A stretch of 64,000 nucleotides of DNA from Eustoma russellianum (taxonomy: Eukaryota > Streptophyta > Magnoliopsida > Gentianales > Gentianaceae): the NCBI GenBank assembly GCA_036186865.1, contig AP025043.1, positions 32,906,690-32,970,689 on the forward strand, in the 5' to 3' direction. The notes below the pieces were generated by a model that made no database searches, was not told the DNA's origin, and saw nothing but the letters and a program-made list of their open reading frames with translations. Below, piece after piece: positions 1 to 12,434 of this stretch. Numbering within the stretch: position 1 is the stretch's first letter; each line of letters starts with the position of its first letter. A program made the translations under genes and the position numbers.

Positions 1-2995
1 TAACACTTCAACACCCCCTTAGTCCCTATAGAGGCCGAAAGTTTGCCTTCATCAAAGAGAAGATTTTTCTTCTCCTTTATTCACACCAACATCACTCAAA
101 TCAAGTACTATAAACACTCCATCAACTAAGAAAGATTCAAGAAGGGTGTAGCATCTAGGATCAAAGACAATCAAGGTAAGAACTTTATGAAGTTTAAGTT
201 TGATTCTTCTATATGATTAGTTCCATAAGTTGCTCACTAACCCTCCTTTTTAATCCCTAAAAACCGTGTACATCAAAGAAGGAAGGAAGAAGAAATCTCT
301 TCCAAACCAAGTGAAGGAACCATCATCTAAGTGTAAGAAAGGTGAACCAATGCAAGTACTCTTCCTAGATCCTTCATGATTTCAAATTTAATACTTATGT
401 TTATATTAAAAATGGGATCATCATGTAGTATGTTCAAGTTTTGTCATAAGAATATGAAAGACCTATGATTGTAAATGTTATATATATATATAAATATATG
501 TAAATATACATATAAAAGGCTATATATACATTTAAATGCAACATATATATATATGGTTAATCATATATATATATGCACATATACAAGTGCATACATACGG
601 TAATATACATATATATACAAATAGATATAAACTTTGAACAAATGATATGAAATAAAGAACCTTAAGAAAGGTATACAAAGAATACAACTTTTGATGTTGT
701 TAAATATGTTTTCTTTTATGATAATCATCATGTTTGTATGTTTATGTATTTAGTGTTCATATGTTTCAAGATCATGTCCTTAACATGTTTATGTATGCAT
801 CATAAGCATGATTTATATACATGGTCTAAATTGTTGTTTGATGATCAACATCTTCATATATACACACAATATACACAGCCAAGTGGCCTATTTGAGTATT
901 TCATTTGAGTTTCATAATTCCATCCATAAGATGTAGAATAGATGATGAATATGGCTCAAGAAGTACACTTGTATGTTTCCATCATGTTTATGTTTATATA
1001 TGTTTTCTAGTTGTTATAACTCTTAAGATTAAGGAAAAGGATAAAAAGCAATATATATATACATACAACTTACAACATGTACATAAAAGGAAGAAAAACG
1101 AAATATAAATAGGTATAAAAACTAGGCCAACTTTCGGCCTATAGCATAAAAATGAAGAAATGAATTGTGACATGTTAAAGAAGTATACATGGATATAGTT
1201 CTACATATATATACACGGTTTAAGTCGTTAAGAATATAATCACCTTATATATGTACATAATATTTCGTATATTATATATATATACACACATATAAGTGTA
1301 TTACCATGAAATATACACATATATATATACTATATATCTATTCGGCCTCAAGGCCATTTAAGAATTCAAAATGTTTCTTAAAGATAAATGTTATGGACAC
1401 TTATAGGTAAAAATGTGTGGTAATGAATAAAGTATGGTATATGTTGACGTACTTGTAAGTAAGAAGTTGAAGAAATTAGGACTTTAAGGATGAACCCCTT
1501 AAGTGTTGGAATATGAGCTGTATTTGGAAATACAAATTAATAAAGTAGTGTTGAATGAAAAATGAGAGAATGGGCTATTTTGGGTTGCTATGGCCGAATG
1601 GCCACTTGATGGTCAAAGTAGGATTTTCTTTAAGTTATGATATGTAGTAAGAAAATAAGTAATGAGGATGTTATAAGATGTAGACTACCAGAATACTTCA
1701 TATGAAAAAGTCTCATGTTGCACGAAATAAAGTTTTAAAAGTTGTCTTGTGCATATCATGTTTTAAAAGATTATATGCATGTGAATAATAACACGAGACG
1801 ATCGATTTCATTGTCACACGATATGTTATGTTATGTTCATGATTATGACTATGTTATGTTCACCGGCGTGACATCGGTACCGGGGTGGTAGATGTCAGGG
1901 GCATATGATTACGTATATGGCTGAGTGTAACACCGGGTCTGGGACATGTGATCTCCGTCATAGCGCGTCACCGTTGGTACATGTACATATGTTTATGATG
2001 TTTATGTCATACATGTACTATATGGGGAATCGATCGGTATGTCGTGTGTTATTATTCTTATGAAAAGTGCTATAGCCAATGATGAAAATGTTATGTCTTC
2101 ATGTTATGAAAATGTCATGCTATGCAAGTTATGAATATGTCATTTTACGCAAGTTATGAAAATCTTGTCAATTTATGAAATGTCATGTTTATGAAAAGTC
2201 ATGTTTATGAAAAGTTATTTTATGAAAAGCCATGTTTACGAAAAGCCATTTTATGAAAAGTCACGTTTTATGCATCATGTCATGATCATGCCCTTAGGTG
2301 GTGATTAGTATATTTTCACAATCATGATGCCTTAAGATGACTAGGGAAGATTATGTACGTAGAGGTTATGGTTGTAAGTTATGACCTTAGTATAAGATGG
2401 ATTAGTGTTCAAGCATGGAAGGTAGGCTAAGGATATGCTGAGGAAGAATGATATGACCCATAAGGTATGATGCAAAATCTTATGTTCTGTTTTACTCTTA
2501 TATATAATGCTGTCATTTGTAAATGAAGATGTAATTATATATATTGTTACTTATTACTACTTGTCTTCCCATGTATGATCCACATGAAGTATCTATAAAG
2601 AATACTTGCTGAGCGATTAAAAGATGGTGGTTATCGCTCATACTTGCCTCTTAACATTTCAGAGAACAGGGACCCTGATGCTGTGTTCATTGAGGAGCAA
2701 CCCCAGATAGAGTATCCGTGAGCAAAGATGTAGGCTGAAGCTATGTACCTGTTGTGTGAGCTTTATTTATTATGATGTAATAAAATTATCGTGAGAAGCT
2801 GTATTTGTGGATGTGTGGATTTGAACGGTTTGTAATAATATTATGCGTGTCGTGAGCTTATTTTAAGATGCTTCCGCTATATCGATTACAATTCATGTCG
2901 ACATGTACATGTATAGTATCGATGCCTTGTACTCTATGGAGTAGAGTATGGCGGGTGCACTGAGCCGAAACTCTGGTTTCGGGCGGGGCGCTACA
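1..2995 (+). repeat. Ty3-type LTR (family Y/C/E), 5' part off window
   Basis: The window opens inside a long LTR that ends ...GGGGCGCTACA at 2995. The same sequence in reverse complement forms the LTRs of element C (24688-30652) and, degenerate, of E (from 51610). Recognisable shared blocks are the CACTCCATCAACTAAGAAAG region near 120, AT-rich tracts with GGCC motifs (about 480-1370), short ATGAAAAGTCATGTTT-like tandem repeats (about 2080-2290) and the conserved terminal block (about 2945-2995). No primer-binding site follows it. The next bases are reverse-transcriptase code of element Z, so this is a 3' LTR of a plus-strand element or a solo LTR. Open frames inside it are short and not conserved. 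Confidence 0.85.
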
Positions 2996-3330
2996 CTGAT
3001 AGTATCAATCTTCGCTATGGGTGAAAAGGTTTCATCATAGTCAATTCCATACGTCTGAGTGTATCCTTTTGCAATTAGTCGCGCCTTGTATCTTTCTATC
3101 GTTCCATCTGCCCTCTGCTTGATTGTGAAGACCCACCGGGCACCCTACAGTTTTCTTGCCCTTTGGCAAAGTGTAGTTTTCTCAAGTACTGTTTTTCTCT
3201 AGGGCTTTCATTTCCTCATGCATCGCATCTCTCCACTCCTTGACTTGTCTAGCCTCCTTTGCAGTTCGTGGTAATCTGACTTCAGTGGTCATAGCGCTTA
3301 ACCCAAGAGCCTCTTCTTCTTGAGTAGTAA
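2996..3330 (-). pseudogene. Z reverse transcriptase N-terminal fragment
   Basis: The minus strand of 2996-3150 reads as the copia RT entry region, with the pieces KARLIAKGYTQTYGIDYDET and FSPIAK visible. It copied element RNA into DNA inside the virus-like particle. The fragment stops where LTR Y is inserted, so the catalytic Y-x-DD part is not in the window. The upstream linker to 3330 is in shifted frames. Confidence 0.85.
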
Positions 3331-3337
3331 CCAAATA

Positions 3338-4051
3338 TCATGCCTTTCGAGGTTTGAACTCTAGAGAATATCGCCGGGGTGGTACTCCTCTGTTGCCCCT
3401 TGGTGGTAGGACACGTGGCTGCATTTCAGATGTAATACCTAAATTTTCTAAATTGGATAAAGGATTTGCAAGGTAGATAAGTTCTTGACTTACCGAAGGA
3501 ACATTTATTAAAGGAAACTCTGGGATATGTTCTGGCACTGCCGGCTGTTCTACCTGAAGCGGGGTCTGCTCGGTGGCACCACTTGCTTGTTCGTGTTGTT
3601 CAGTCTCTAGCATTACTAGGTTACTTAACCAGTTGAGCGGCTCACTCTGTTCTTTCTCCCCCTGGGCCGAAGACTGGGAAGGCGAGGAATAGAAGTAGTC
3701 TGACTCTAATAAAACACAATCCATGGTGACATGAAGACGGCGAGTAGAGTGATTGTAACAATGGTACCCTTTATGGTTAGTAGCATATCCAACAAAGACA
3801 CACTTGTGCACACAGGGATCAAGTTTAGTTCGTTCATGTTTTGGGATATGAATGAAGACAGTGCAACCAAATATTTTGGGAGGAAGGGTAAGCACAGAGG
3901 GAACGGATACCTGGGCGGACAACATGTAAAGTGGTGTTTGTTTGTCCAAGGTTTTGGTAGGAAGACGATTGATGAGATATGCTGAAGTAGCAACTGCTTC
4001 GGGCCAAAATGAAGAGGAAACTCCATATTTGAAGATCATGGGCCAAGTCAT
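3338..4051 (-). pseudogene. Z integrase C-terminal part and linker
   Basis: An open stretch of 237 codons holds the C-terminal integrase region typical of copia (FWPEAVATSAYLINRLPTK, then LPPKIFGCTVFIH and CVFVGYATNHKGYHCY). A Ser/Glu/Gln-rich linker towards RT follows. It lies in pol order between the integrase core (4052-4913) and RT (2996-3330). No catalytic residue is expected in this part. It is not a standalone gene. Confidence 0.88.
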
Positions 4052-4913
4052 TTCAAGTAGAACGCGATTTTTCCGTTCCGCAACACTATTTTGCTGAGGG
4101 GTGTTGAGACAAGATTTTTAATGTATGATACCATGGGTCGTAAAGAATTGTTGGAGATTCGTAGACATGTATTCACCCCCATTGCCAGAGCACACGAATA
4201 CGTGTCTGAAACTGTGTTTGAACCATATTAAAGAAATCACAAATACGAGTACTGACATCAGACTTTTGTTTCAGGAAATAAACCTAAATCATACGTGAAA
4301 AATCATCAATGAATGTAATAAAATACCGGAAACCTTGGGGAGTAGGGACTGGGGAAGGCCCCCAAACATCAGAGTGTACTAAAGAGAAAACTGTATCAAC
4401 ATGAGTGTTGGTAGGTCGATACGTATTTTTATGTTGTTTTTCTCGTATACATGTTTCACAAGACAAATCAGGTGCAGATGAACCAAATAAAGTAGGAAAA
4501 AGAGTCTTAAGATACCCAAAGGACAGGTGGCCTAAAAGACGGTGACATAACCATAGTTGCCGTTGGACTGTACGGTGAGCAAGCATGGACCGACCTGTTT
4601 GAGAAACCTCATCCAAGTAATACAAGCTGCCATGCTCAGTGCCACACCTAAATATCGCCTTCGAGTGAATGTCCTGCAATAAGAAAAAACAAGGGTAGAT
4701 TAGGACAACACAGTCTAACTCAGAGGTAATATGACTGACAGAGAGTAATTTTGAGGAAAGACTAGGAACATAAAGACAATTATGTAAGGTAAGGTTAGGT
4801 AAAATAGAAATAGATCCGGTGCCCTGTACGGAGATGAGTTCGCCATTGGCGGTTTCAATTTGGTGTTTATGAGGATTGGTAAAATGAGAGAAATTAGCAG
4901 GATCATTTGACAT
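4052..4913 (-). pseudogene. Z integrase core and pre-integrase domain, degenerate
   Basis: Codons from 4913 down to 4284 give the pre-integrase/zinc-binding part (CHRLLGHLSFGYLKTLF, then CETC) and the start of the core with HSDVWGP and FIDDFSR, which supplies the first catalytic Asp. From about 4283 to 4052 the frame is broken by a stop and frameshifts. The expected second Asp motif (SDNG) reads only as a damaged stretch. The enzyme would insert element DNA into the genome; this copy cannot. Confidence 0.85.
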
Positions 4914-5344
4914 CGTGTCGATGGCCCTGCAGTCTAAAATCCAGCCAGAGGGTTGTGTGGGTTATTTTTGGTGGCTAGGGCGGTTGTGGTGCAACCTGTG
5001 GGTTTGGGTGGAGTATAGTGGGTGATAGGAGTAATTTTTGGAAAGTTCAAGGGTATATGCGTCTTTGGGAAATGTGGTGGGCTGAGGGTAATTTCTGAGG
5101 AAACGGAGGGTATAAAGGTCTTAGTATGTGGGCTGGTATTTTGTAAGGGGCAGAGGGGCAATTTTGGAAAGGTATCAGGGTAGGGCGGCATTTTAATTGC
5201 CAGTCCCTTCTCCATTTGTCCAGAAGTTTCCCCGCTGGCCTCCTTTTCTCCAGAGATTTCCTTGCCTTCTCCTTCTTCTTTATTCACCTGCATTTTTTTG
5301 TCTGTCTTGCCTGGAATGCTGTTGCCCTCTATGGGGGTGCTGCT
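4914..5344 (-). pseudogene. Z gag C-terminus and protease remnant
   Basis: The segment 4934-5344 is open on the minus strand as a Pro/Thr/Lys-rich gag tail that leads into the protease. At about 4914-4950 the protease entry reads W-I-L-D-C-R-A-I-D where copia proteases normally have D-S-G-A, so the catalytic motif is lost. The right side continues at 50044 after the A insertion. The codons before 5344 belong to Z, and those beyond belong to the A LTR. Confidence 0.75.
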
Positions 5345-8059
5345 TGTTGGACCGTGTACCTGCAATAAACACCACTAGAAGGAGGGGGGAATAGTGGTTA
5401 GCGGAAATTACACTACAACCCTTTGCAAAAATCCTCTTTGAAAACAGAATCTGAAACTGCCTCAGATTCAGAACCCGTATTTGAAAAATTCAAAAATAAT
5501 TGTACACAACTCCAAAAATTATGAAACTTTCCAGAATTTAACTTCAATGAGTTAAAAGATTCTGTCCAAAAATCAGATAAAAATAAGATCGTTTGACCCT
5601 TCAAACAAATAAAAAGATTCATATGGTGAATCTGGACAGAATTGGACAGAATGTTGCTGATTTTGAAAATAGTGTTTCTCTTTGAATACTCAACCAAACA
5701 CGTTGATCTTTATATCAAAACACTTCTTAGGATCTGTAGATGATATTTCCAAAAGGCCCTGACCTTAAACAATTCTTGATAAATACAGAATTTAAGTTTT
5801 CTCAAAACTGGTCAGATTACAGCCAGATTGGAGCAGTTATCTTGCAAAGACTGAAAGACTAACTTTCCTTTGCTCAAATCAAGTGATTCTTGTTGCAAAT
5901 GAAAGTTAACAGTCTGAAGTATAACTCCACCAAAAATCCAGAATTTTGAAAGTTTTTAGCTATTTTTTTAAATTATGAGAAATTGTATGAAAACTGCAGT
6001 AAAAACAGGCTGAAAACAGAAATAAAGAAACAAGACAAGAACACCGAGGATTTATCCTGGTTTGATCAATGTGACCTACTCCAGTCCCAGAAACACCTTT
6101 TCTTGGATTTCACTATCAAATGAATCACCTTACAACAAGAACCAAGCTTGATCCTTGGGTTATACACCAACCTTATTCAAGACTTGGATAATCACCTTCT
6201 AAGCAACACTTAGTTGCAACACCTCTACCACCTATTGATGTAGCCTTATAAGAATGGCTAATCAATCTTACAAATGAAGCTCATGAGGCTTGTAGCACAA
6301 CAAAAACAACAAGAACACCTTTGCTACAAAGAATGGAACAAGAATAACAACAAGAAGAAGATGATAGCTAGACAATTCAACAAATGCTTGTGAACTTCAA
6401 GTGTGTTTCATCTTCTTTACCATTGCCTCGATTTATAGTGTGAATTGAGCCTTGGAGATAAGACTTCCGATGTGTCACCATCTTCAACATCGAGTCCAAA
6501 TGTCTTCTCATCATTGGTTGGCCTTGTACACTTGGCAAATTAAGACAAAATGATTGGTCCACCTTGGCAACTCCATGTGGCCGATTTTATCAACTAAAAT
6601 TGTCTTGATTATCCTTTGCCAAAAATGAAGATAATTAGAGAGATAATACTCCACTATTCCCTCAACCCCTTATCTTGAGAATATGCATGCGAGTGTTTGA
6701 ACATTTCAAATAAAATTCAGCTTCAATATCCAACGGCTACTAAGCATTTTCCAAGATAATCTTTTGATTTTCCTTAATAAAATAAGAAAGGATAATACTA
6801 CCAAAAATATCCGCAACTTTAATCACAATAATAGGACATGTGAAGTCTTCATGTGACTTCAAAAATCTGCTGAAAATAGTCAAGAAATCCAAGTAGCCGT
6901 TTGGCTACATTTGAATTTTCCAAGTTGGCATTTTTGCCAACTAGCTCCTTTTTTATTTGTCCACTTTTCTTTAACTCATAAAATGAATAATGTATCACCT
7001 CCACCTGCTAATACACGTTTTTGAGCATACAAATATGTGTAGCAACTCAGATTTTTGAAGAAGAAATGAATAGATAATAGTTGACAAGATTATGTCAACG
7101 TGTAACACCGAAATTCCCAATATTTCTTCTTATATGTCATGAAAATTTCCACACCTTTGACATCTTTAATATCTCAGAATAATGATGATAAATATGCGCT
7201 TATAACATATATAAGATGGTCTTCAAGAAAAAATAGAATGTGACATCTCAAAATCGTCACATATCCCGCTATAGTCAATAATATCATAATGTGAGAGAAT
7301 AAGATAAAGAATCACCATATTATCTTCAAGTTAATAATAAATAAGCTCCAGAATAAAGATAATATTATGCTCAAGAGATTCCTTGAGTGAAAATACCAAA
7401 AATACCCTCAGAGGTGAAATTACCAAAATACCCCTAGTATATGAAAATCCAGAAATAACCCCGATGGTCAGAAATAATTATGATATCACCTTTGTCATGA
7501 TAAATAGTACAAGAACACATCCTTGAAATATTTTTACCATGTGATGTTCTTACAAAACTCAAAATACCAATTTTGCCCTTTTTGGTAAGTTGTAGAAACT
7601 TCCAAGGCACGTTAGTCACAATACATTAAAAATCATCAAAATCACATAAGATTCACATAATGAGCATGTATAAATCATATACAAATGAAAACAACCACTT
7701 TAATATATTTTAGAAAAATATTTCTAAAAACCCTAAACATTCTGTGAGACGTGGATCGATCCATGTAAGGGGCTGACATACATCGATCGATCCACGTGAG
7801 GGGTTGACGTACGTCGATCGATCCATGTGAGAGATTTATGTCTCATAGTAAATTTTTTGGTTCTTTCAGTCCAACATGGATCGATCCATGTTAGGGGATG
7901 ATGTACATCGATCGATCCATGTGTCTCTACCAGAGAGATCCACGTCATTTTTCTTCACTTTTTCATCCTTTAATCACTTATAACACCATATGTGACATTT
8001 GTAAGTATTCACCACTTAAAATCATGACTTTGAAAATTATCCAAACATATTTCTCAACA
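5345..8059 (-). repeat. A 3' LTR
   Basis: Begins TGTTGGACCGTG and ends ...TTTCTCAACA; the counterpart is 47323-50038. It contains a G-rich inverted-repeat box (5372-5397, arms CCACTA and TAGTGG), an AT-rich middle, and an ACGT/GATCGATC array at about 7741-7930. No primer site lies on its left. Copia polypurine tract TCTCCCCCTTTT follows on its right, which marks it as the 3' LTR of a minus-strand element. Short ORFs inside it are fortuitous. Confidence 0.93.
7741..7930. promoter_or_regulatory. ACGT / GATCGATC array in A LTR
   Basis: This is a cluster of ACGT-core and palindromic motifs: TGGATCGATCCA at 7752-7763, CCACGTGAGG (G-box core), TGACGTACGTC, and a perfect 20-bp palindrome AACATGGATCGATCCATGTT at 7873-7892. 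The second LTR keeps the array at 49727-49917 with an exact 31-bp tandem step. ACGT cores are known binding sites for plant bZIP and bHLH factors, so a U3 enhancer role is an inference. Confidence 0.55.
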
Positions 8060-8338
8060 TTCTCCCCCTTTTGGATGATTTCAAAATAACTTAACATGAT
8101 TTTAATGTCACAAACTCATAACCAGTTGTTTAACATCATAAATCTACCAATTGTTTTCAAACTTTGTTTTCAACAAAATTTTAAATAGTTATGCTCCCCC
8201 TCAACTTATACTCTCCCCCTTAACCTATACTCAACTTATACGAATTGAAACTTAGCATACCAAATCATGACTTACTAACTAAAATCATGTTCTTATTCTA
8301 TCTCCCCCTTTATTTTGCAAATCATGCAAAAGATAGTA
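8060..8338 (-). other. A polypurine tracts and 3' non-coding stretch
   Basis: The tract next to the LTR is TTCTCCCCCTTTT (8060-8072; purine-rich on the element strand). Further copies of CTCCCCCT occur near 8194, 8211 and 8301. They prime plus-strand DNA synthesis. Repetition of the tract upstream of the 3' LTR is a known trait of Sireviruses. No coding region is visible in the interval. Confidence 0.7.
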
Positions 8339-8938
8339 CTATACAATGGTGTCGTAAGTCATCATACCTAACTTGGCCCGTAAGTTTTCAAACGTGGCTT
8401 GATTAAGGGGAGCGATTTGGTAATCAGTTCTTATATGGTTTATGACTATATCCTCATTTTGAACATGATCGTGAAGAAAGTGGTATCGCACTTCAATGTG
8501 TTTGGCCTTAGAATGAAACACCGGATTCCGAAAAAGATTGATCACACTTGTGCTATCGCAGTAAATTGAAATCTTTTTCATTTTAATGCCAAATCACTAA
8601 GTTGCTGTTTAAGCCAAAGTATTTGGGGTAGTACATAGACTCAAAGCAATATACTCGGCTTCAGTGGTAGAAAGAGCTACACTAGCTTGTTTTTTAGAAA
8701 ACCAAGAGATCAAGTTAGTTCCTATGAATTGACATGTACCGCTAGTAGATTTTCTATCTAACTTGCAGCCACCATAATCAGCATCACTATATGCGTACAA
8801 TTCCAACTTAGCGTTTCTATCATACCAAAGTCCTAAGTGAGGTGTATGCTTAAGATATCTAAAGATCTTTTTCACTGCATTGTAATGTGATACCTTAGGA
8901 CAAGATTGAAACCTAGCACACATACACACACTAAACAT
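8339..8938 (-). pseudogene. A RNase H domain
   Basis: Two open pieces (8609-8938 and 8339-8581) carry the copia RNase H: YSDADYGGCKLDRKSTSGTC, then SWFSKKQASVALSTTEAEYI, then IYCDSTSVINLFRNP and KHIEVRYHF. The catalytic acidic residues (SDAD, EAEY, CDS) are present. A frame break lies near 8590-8640 and the C-terminus ends soon after DYQIA. It would remove the RNA strand during reverse transcription. It follows RT directly. Confidence 0.9.
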
Positions 8939-8942
8939 GATG

Positions 8943-9740
8943 TCAGGTCCTTGATTTAGTTAAGTATAACAGTGATCCAATCATAGACCTATAAAGTGTG
9001 TCATCAAAAGGTTTACCATTTTCATCCTTATCTAGTTTAATGCTAACACTCACGGGGGTAGTTGTAGGTTTCAACTCTTCAAAGCCAAACTTCTTAATCA
9101 TATCATTTACATACTTAAGTTGGCTAATGTGAATTCCTTGAGGGGTTGTTTGATTTGAAGGCCTAAGAAATAGTTCAATTCTCCTACCTTTGACATTCAA
9201 ATTCTGACTTCATACACTCTTCGAAGTCTTTTACTAAGGTAGGGTTGGTTGAACCAAAGATAATATCGTCTACACATATTTGAACTATTAACAAGTCATT
9301 ATCTTTTCTTCTTAGAAATAATGTGTTGTCGATGGTCCCCCTTTGATAATTATTTGCAATAAGAAAATTGCAATCTATCATACCAAGCTCTTGGAGCTTG
9401 TCTCAAACCATATAGAGCTTCCTTAAGCTTGTAAACATGGTTAGGATTCTTTGGATCTTCGAAGACAGGGGGTTGTTTGACAAACACCTCTTCTAGGATG
9501 CATCCATTCAAGAATGCACTCTTGACATCCATTTGGAAGAGCTTAATATTGCTTAGACTTGTAATCGCAAGTAACAATCTAATTGCTTCTAGTCGTGCAA
9601 CGGGTGCAAAGGTTTCTTCATAATCTATACCTTCTTGTTGATTATAACCTTGTGCGACTAGCCTAGCCTTATTCCTTGTATATTTCCTTGTTCATTCATT
9701 TTATTCCTAAAGACCCACTTAGTTTCCTATTATAGACTTG
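8943..9740 (-). pseudogene. A reverse transcriptase
   Basis: The RT is split into pieces 9350-9577, 9184-9381 and 8943-9200, with its N-terminal end in broken frames up to about 9740. Visible motifs are LFQMDVKSAFLNG, YKLKEALYGLRQAPRAWYD and the catalytic VDDIIFGST (preceded by Cys where Tyr is usual). KYVNDMIKKFGF and TLYRSMIGSLLYLTKSR follow. At least two frameshifts disrupt it. Confidence 0.9.
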
Positions 9741-10352
9741 CCTTCAAGTTTAGTACTAGGTCCCACACATTGTTCCTTGTGAATTGATTCAATTCCTCAT
9801 GCATAGCTTCTATTCATGATATGTCACCTAAGCCTTTCTTAACATTCTTAGGTTCTATGTGTGAGACTAAGCTATGTCCTTCAAGTTGACTTATGTTTCA
9901 ACGTGTTCTAACCCCAATGATTAATTCTTTAGGGGTGCCACCAATTCCTAGATTGACTAGGTTCACCCTCATCTTGTTCAAATGTTTCATTAGTATGAAC
10001 GTTATCATATGTAATTGGATCATTAGTTGTATCTTCCAATTGCAAAGTCTCTTCATTTATTTCATCTAAGGGTTCATGCATGTCTTGTTCAAGGGGAGTT
10101 GGTTCTAGATGATCAAGTACATGCGCAAGTAATACATCATCATCAAACATATTTTCAACATTATTGTCATGTTTATGTTGATTTTTATCACAATTTCAAA
10201 GCATGCATTTTCATTGAATTTCACATGTATGGATTCAATTATCTTTCTAGATGCAGGATTATAACACCTATATGCTCTTGAGTTAGGTGACTATCCAACA
10301 AATATGCATTCAATAGACTTTTGTTCAAATTTATCAAGATTATCCTTAGTGT
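9741..10352 (-). pseudogene. A integrase-RT linker
   Basis: The interval lies between integrase and RT on the minus strand. It contains one open acidic piece (9929-10150, rich in Asp/Glu/Pro) typical of the variable copia linker. The rest is in broken frames and shows no conserved motif. It is part of pol, not a separate gene. Confidence 0.6.
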
Positions 10353-10998
10353 TCAGCACAAAACATTTACACATCCAAATACTTTAAGATAATCTATCTT
10401 AGGTTGTCTATTATTTAGCAATTCATAAGGCGTTTTATTTAATTTCTTTCTAATAGTAAGCCTAGTTATAATATAACATGTACAACTAACAGCTTCAAGC
10501 CATAAATATTTAGGTAATTTATTTTCACATAGCATTGTCCTAGCAACTTCTTGAATTGTTCTATTTTTACGTTCAACAACTCCATTGAGTTGTGGTGTTC
10601 TAGGTGGTGAGAATTCATGTTTTAATTCCATATAGTTCGCAAAATTTGATTACATCTTTGTTTTTAACTTCTCCACCTCTATCACTTCTAATCCTTTTAA
10701 CATTTTCTTCATAAATGTTTTCAAGTTGCTTAATAAGGGCTTCGAGTGCTAATGGAGCATCATGTTTGTGTGTTAAGAACAATGTCCATGTGTAGAGTGA
10801 GTAATCATCTACTATGACACACACATAGTAGTGTCCACATAGACTCCTTGTCCTACTTGGACCAAATAAGTCTAAGTGAAGCAATTCTAGTACATGACTA
10901 GTACTCACTTCATGTTCGGTTTTAAGGTTTCTTTGATGTGTTTTTCCCTTAACACATGTTTCACACATTTGAAAATTATCTAAGTCTAACTTAGGCAT
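10353..10998 (-). pseudogene. A integrase
   Basis: Two overlapping pieces (10615-10998 and 10353-10631) give the integrase core. CETCVKGKTHQRN is the end of the zinc-binding region. Catalytic motifs follow: LLHLDLFGP (Asp), RIRSDRGGEV (Asp) and FSPPRTPQLNGVVERKNRTI (Glu), then YELLNNRQPKIDYLKVFGC. All three catalytic acids are present, but a frameshift near 10615-10631 separates them. Confidence 0.9.
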
Positions 10999-11571
10999 TC
11001 CTCTAATTAAATGCTTCTTAGATAATTTTTAATGGTTGAAAATTCCTATATGACCTAATCATCTATTCCATAAATTCACATCTAAGTCATGTGATATTAG
11101 ACACTTAACCTTAGTATCTAACATGTTATCTAAGGTAGAGTATAAATGTTACCATCTCTATTTCCTTTTAATACTATTTCTCCTTTTTTATTTATTATAT
11201 CACAAGAATCGGGAAGAAAAGAGACATTATAACCACAATCTATAAGTTGAGAAATACTAAGTAAATTATAAGAGAGGTTGTTTAATAACAACACATTTCG
11301 TATTTGAAATGTGTTAGGGTCCCCGATTGTTCCTTTTCTGACAACTTTTTCCTTTGGTTGTGTCACCGAATGTCACCTTTCCACCATCAATATGTTCAAG
11401 TTCGGTGAATAGTTTGGGGTTTTCGTCATATGCCTCGAACATCCACTGTCTAAAAACCATTTGGTTTTCAGATTCTTTGACTTGCCACATTCTTGCATTG
11501 CTTGCGTTTGTTCTACAATGGAGACAAAGTTTTAGGTACTCTTTATTTGGGTCCTGAATGTTAGGGGGCAC
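10999..11571 (-). pseudogene. A protease remnant and pre-integrase domain
   Basis: The piece 11130-11366 reads FQIRNVLLLNNLSYNLLSIS and is the pre-integrase side. The piece 11314-11571 reads LFTELEHIDGGKVTFGD, the region just after the protease active site. The expected D-S-G-C/A motif upstream is replaced by unrelated residues (MVFRQWMFEA), so the protease is inactive. A frameshift joins the two pieces. Confidence 0.82.
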
Positions 11572-12434
11572 TATTCTTGTTTAGATATCCCTTAGGTATC
11601 CAAACTTGAACATATCTTCTAGGCACAGTTTTAGCATTGGTTATAATTTGAAAAATAGGAAGGATTATCATATAGATCATCATTCCACATAAGTAAAGAT
11701 GCATTGTATAACTGTTGCGCCATGGTTGATAATCATTATATGATGGCTGATTTTTATAATGTGTAAAGGCATGCGATTTTGTTTCTTGAATGACGCTAAA
11801 TAAGTGTGTTCATAGGCATTTCTATAAGACTTATATGAGTGTTGCCTATACTTAGGTTCATAATAAGTTGAATACATTTATTCTTTTAGTTGTATTCTTA
11901 TATGTATATGCATAATTTCTAGGTTGTCTAGATGCAAAATTGGCCTAGATGTATGTTTATGTGTGTGTATATTTGAGGGTGTGTGTTGTATTTTTGCCTT
12001 GATATAATTAGAAGAAGGTTGTAGAAGAAAATGTAGCAGGCAAAGTTGATTTTGTTGTATTATATGGCAACTTTGTACTAGATGAGACAAACATAGTCTT
12101 TTTATCTACTTTTTTCATTTTCTTCTTTATAGCCTATGCGGTTTTATCATTACCATACTTTTGTGATGAGATTAGTGTATCTAACATATTAGCACCCGAT
12201 TTAAATTCTTCTAACTTTTTTCTAAGTTAAGTTTAGAAGACTTACGTTGTATTAGTTCATGTTCACAACTTTCTAACTTAGACTTAAACAATATTATTTT
12301 CCATTTTACCTTTTGTTCATCTTTCCTATATGATTCAATTTTATTCTCTAAAGAATCAGAGTAGTAGTAGACTCTTGTTTTAAGAGATTCTAATTGATCG
12401 AAAATTCCAAGTTGGACGTCTTCAATTTGTTATT
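11572..12434 (-). pseudogene. A gag C-terminal region
   Basis: This stretch links protease to the central gag. It holds a His/Tyr/Lys-rich tail (11680-11877; YRQHSYKSYRNAYEHTY) like the tail of gag in element B (30676-31341). Degenerate coiled-coil code approaches the B insertion point. It ends with TTATT, the duplicated target of B, at 12430-12434, and continues at 35819. Confidence 0.7.

Noticed and set aside
905..1108. 67-codon ORF in LTR Y
   Set aside because: Low-complexity AT-rich translation with no counterpart in the other family members.
480..1330. Possible microsatellite locus or matrix attachment region in AT-rich sequence
   Set aside because: The same AT tracts occur in the C and E LTRs, so they are part of the LTR family.
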